Shown piece after piece: positions 5,928 to 8,202 of a stretch of 8,202 bases of DNA (position 1 is its first letter; each line of letters starts with the position of its first letter). The translations under genes and the position numbers were made by a program. The notes beneath the pieces are model-generated. The model ran no database searches. It was given only the letters and a program-made list of their open reading frames with translations, and was not told where the DNA came from. Location: assembly GCA_955651735.1 (NCBI GenBank), contig CATPAM010000322.1, positions 1 to 8,202 of the forward strand, in the 5' to 3' direction. This stretch comes from Candidatus Acidiferrales bacterium (GTDB lineage Bacteria; Acidobacteriota; Terriglobia; Acidiferrales; UBA7541).

Positions 5928-8167
5928 GTTCACTCGAGCCAAGACAGCGCTGGACTTTGGGCATCGGCGCCGCGCTTCTTACCCTGCTGCTGGCGGCGGT
6001 GTTTACGTTTGGTTCGTTGGACGTGCCGTTCGAACCGGGAAATTGGCGCCAACTGTTGCCGCTATACGCGGTTTCCAGTTTCATCACCGCGGCGTTTCTC
6101 GTGTTTTTCATGATTCTCATGCGCACGGTGCTGCGCCTTTGGGCGGAGCGCAGCAAAGAGCAGCTCGGTGCGCGTTTCAAGACCAAGATGGTCGTCGGCG
6201 CCATGGCCTTATCGCTGCTCCCCGTGCTGTTCATGTTTCTGGTCAGCTATTCGCTGCTCAACCGCACGCTGGGCCGCTGGTTCCCCCGCCCTCTGGAAAT
6301 CGCCTCGGAGCAGACGCAAAACCTGCTGAATGATCTTGGGCGCACCAGCACCCTGCCGCGCCTTCGCACGCTGGCGCGACAGGCACAGTCGAATGCGTCG
6401 CTTCCAACAAACGAACTGCTGCAACATGCCTTCTCCTCGGGGTTGGACGCCGTTTGGCTTCTGGACAAAGACGGCAAGCCGGTGCGCGGCGGCGTGGTGT
6501 GCGAAGAACAGCCCGAAGACCGCAACGGCGCCATCTGTCAGCGCGCGGGAGTTCTCGGCAGCCTGCTGCATACGCTTCCCAGTGGCGTTGAGGTATGGCA
6601 AGCGCAAGGAAGGAATTATCTGGTCGCCCGCATTCCGACCGCCGAGAACGGAAAGAACGCTGGGTATGTGGCCGCTGGTTATCGTACAAGCCCCGATTTT
6701 CTGAACCGATTCACTCTGATCCAGACAAAGCTCCGCGAGTACGAAACCGAGAAGCAGAATTTGCGCGCGCTGAAACGCCAGATGCTGCTGATTCTCGCTT
6801 TCTTCACCATCCTATTGCTCTTTTCCGTGATGTGGCTGGCGCTCTTTCTTGCCAAGCAGGTGACTGTGCCGATTCAGGCGCTTGCCGAGGGCACGCGCGA
6901 AGTCTCCGCCGGCAATTTTGACTACCAAGTTCCCGAGCAGGCGCAGGACGAGCTGGGCGTGCTGGTGCGTTCCTTCAACGCCATGACCACGCAGTTGCGC
7001 GACAACCGCTCGCAGATCGACCAATTCACGCGCAACCTGCAACAAGCGGTGCAGGAGTTGGAGCGACGGCGGCAGTTGATGGAAACGGTGCTGGAAAACA
7101 TTCCCACGGGCGTGATCTCGCTCGATGCCGACGGCGCCATTTTGCGCGGGAATACCGCCGTCGGGCGCATGTTCGGCACTGCTGCTCGGGATGCGCACTC
7201 GCTGGAAGAGCTGCTCGGGACGGAAGCAGCGCGCACCGTGCAGCACCTCATGCGGCGGTCGCTGCGCATGGGCGTGGTTTCGCGAGAGATTGAGACGGTC
7301 GTCGCCGGGCGGGTGCTGCACGCCGCCGTTACGGTCAGCTCGCTCGGCCCGCGCCGCGCCAACACCGGCTTCGTTCTAGTGCTCGATGATTTGACCGAAA
7401 TGCTGCGCGCACAAAAATCCGCCGCGTGGCAGGAAGTGGCTCGCCGCATCGCTCACGAAATCAAAAATCCACTCACGCCCATCCAGCTCTCCTCCCAGCG
7501 CCTCGCGCGCTTTCTGGATCGCCGCGACACCTCGGACCCCGCCGCGCCTCCGCGCGATCCCGAGCTCACCCGGCTTGTCCAGGAATGCTCCCGGCTGATC
7601 GAGCGCGAAGTCTCCACGCTAGCCGCGCTGGTCAATGAGTTCTCGCAGTTTGTGCGCTTCCCCGCTGCCAAGCTGACTCCCACCAGCGCCAATACGATCG
7701 TGCACGAGGCAGTCGAAGTTTTTTCCGGTCGCCTCGATGGCGTAACCATGAAAACCTCGCTAGCCGAAAATCTCCCCACCGTGCGCGCCGACAGCGGGCT
7801 GCTGCGCAGCGTCGTTGTCAATCTGATCGACAACGCCGCGGAAGCGCTGGAAACCTGCTCCCTGCGCGAGATTACGGTCATCACTCGAGCGCATGATGAC
7901 TCCGAGACGGTCGAAATCTGCGTGCAAGACACCGGACACGGCATCTCCCCGCAGGATAAGGACAAGCTTTTCCTGCCCCAGTTTTCGACCAAGGATCGCG
8001 GGACGGGACTGGGGCTGGCCATCGCTGCGCGCATCGTCGCCGAGCATGGCGGCAGCATTCACGTCGAGGACAACTTCCCGGTTGGCTCGCGCTTCGTGAT
8101 CGAACTCCCTGTCTCCGAGCCTACAGTTGCTGCCGCCGAGCGTGCCGGGGTGGAAACTTCTACATGA
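5924..8167 (+). CDS. ntrY: NtrY-like membrane sensor histidine kinase
   Basis: This 747-residue kinase has the NtrY layout. Three N-terminal membrane segments (about 11-30, 45-67, 88-111) precede a predicted extracytoplasmic sensor region (about 112-285) with two cysteines (C193, C205), and a fourth membrane segment follows (about 286-309). Next come HAMP (about 310-362), PAS (about 383-490), the HisKA H box with H511 in AHEIKNPLTPIQL, and the ATPase: N box NLIDNAAEAL (633-642), G1 DTGHGI (669-674), F box around F687 and G2 GTGLGLAI (693-700). All catalytic residues are present. The PLTPIQLS signature and length fit the NtrY group, which pairs with NtrX-type sigma-54 activators and in various bacteria affects nitrogen metabolism, redox response or envelope functions. 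The signal here is unknown. The ATG lies inside the glycosylase stop (ATGA) with only a weak AGG upstream, suggesting translational coupling; the stop overlaps the next ATG the same way. Confidence 0.9.
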   Translation: MSSLEPRQRWTLGIGAALLTLLLAAVFTFGSLDVPFEPGNWRQLLPLYAVSSFITAAFLVFFMILMRTVLRLWAERSKEQLGARFKTKMVVGAMALSLLPVLFMFLVSYSLLNRTLGRWFPRPLEIASEQTQNLLNDLGRTSTLPRLRTLARQAQSNASLPTNELLQHAFSSGLDAVWLLDKDGKPVRGGVVCEEQPEDRNGAICQRAGVLGSLLHTLPSGVEVWQAQGRNYLVARIPTAENGKNAGYVAAGYRTSPDFLNRFTLIQTKLREYETEKQNLRALKRQMLLILAFFTILLLFSVMWLALFLAKQVTVPIQALAEGTREVSAGNFDYQVPEQAQDELGVLVRSFNAMTTQLRDNRSQIDQFTRNLQQAVQELERRRQLMETVLENIPTGVISLDADGAILRGNTAVGRMFGTAARDAHSLEELLGTEAARTVQHLMRRSLRMGVVSREIETVVAGRVLHAAVTVSSLGPRRANTGFVLVLDDLTEMLRAQKSAAWQEVARRIAHEIKNPLTPIQLSSQRLARFLDRRDTSDPAAPPRDPELTRLVQECSRLIEREVSTLAALVNEFSQFVRFPAAKLTPTSANTIVHEAVEVFSGRLDGVTMKTSLAENLPTVRADSGLLRSVVVNLIDNAAEALETCSLREITVITRAHDDSETVEICVQDTGHGISPQDKDKLFLPQFSTKDRGTGLGLAIAARIVAEHGGSIHVEDNFPVGSRFVIELPVSEPTVAAAERAGVETST

Positions 8168-8202
8168 GCGCCCGCCCCCATCTGCTGGTCGTCGACGACG
8201 AA
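8164..8202 (+). CDS. Response regulator, N-terminal fragment (probable NtrX-like partner)
   Basis: Thirteen codons are visible before the right edge: MSARPHLLVVDDE. This is the first beta strand of a receiver domain with the acidic pair (D11, D12) that helps bind magnesium at the phosphorylation site. The ATG overlaps the kinase stop as ATGA, and GGGGTGG lies 10 bases upstream as a ribosome binding site. Its position makes it the likely phosphoacceptor of the NtrY-like kinase. An NtrX-type protein with AAA+ and helix-turn-helix domains is expected, but the output domain is outside the window. Confidence 0.8.
   Translation, partial: MSARPHLLVVDDE

Overview
The window is ordinary-looking, GC-rich bacterial chromosome, tightly packed with genes and without mobile elements, CRISPR arrays, tRNA or rRNA genes that I can see. 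The gene order pilB-pilT-pilC-pilS, together with a divergent DNA glycosylase and an NtrY-like sensor kinase, suggests Acidobacteriota (Terriglobia-like). Myxococcota or Desulfobacterota are less likely alternatives, because they share the pilBTCS order. The taxon is an inference from gene order and protein character, not a database result.

Minus strand, read from 4988 down to 1: a type IV pilus motor operon. pilB (extension ATPase) is followed after 14 bases by pilT (retraction ATPase), after 59 bases by pilC (inner-membrane platform), and after 124 bases by pilS (sensor kinase, cut by the left edge inside its PAS domain). The first three encode the core cytoplasmic and inner-membrane motor of a twitching-motility pilus. 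PilS normally senses pilin in the membrane and, through PilR and sigma-54, sets pilin transcription; pilR would be expected just left of the window. The pilC-pilS gap holds an 11-bp perfect hairpin and an alternative pairing partner.

Plus strand, from about 5199 to the right edge: a three-gene unit joined by two ATGA stop/start overlaps. It encodes an endonuclease III-related (HhH-GPD) DNA glycosylase, a 747-residue NtrY-like membrane histidine kinase, and the first 13 codons of a response regulator, presumably its NtrX-like partner. The 210-bp divergent region (4989-5198) must hold the promoters of both units; it contains one imperfect inverted repeat overlapping a weak candidate -35 element.

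I found no clear new system. The points most worth checking are: a 24-5-24 residue MshEN-type c-di-GMP-binding signature at the PilB N terminus; a glycosylase that has Glu in place of the Nth lyase lysine and lacks the fourth iron-sulfur cysteine; translational coupling of that repair enzyme to a two-component system; a cysteine pair in the predicted extracytoplasmic sensor domain of the kinase; and the attenuator-like hairpins upstream of pilS.
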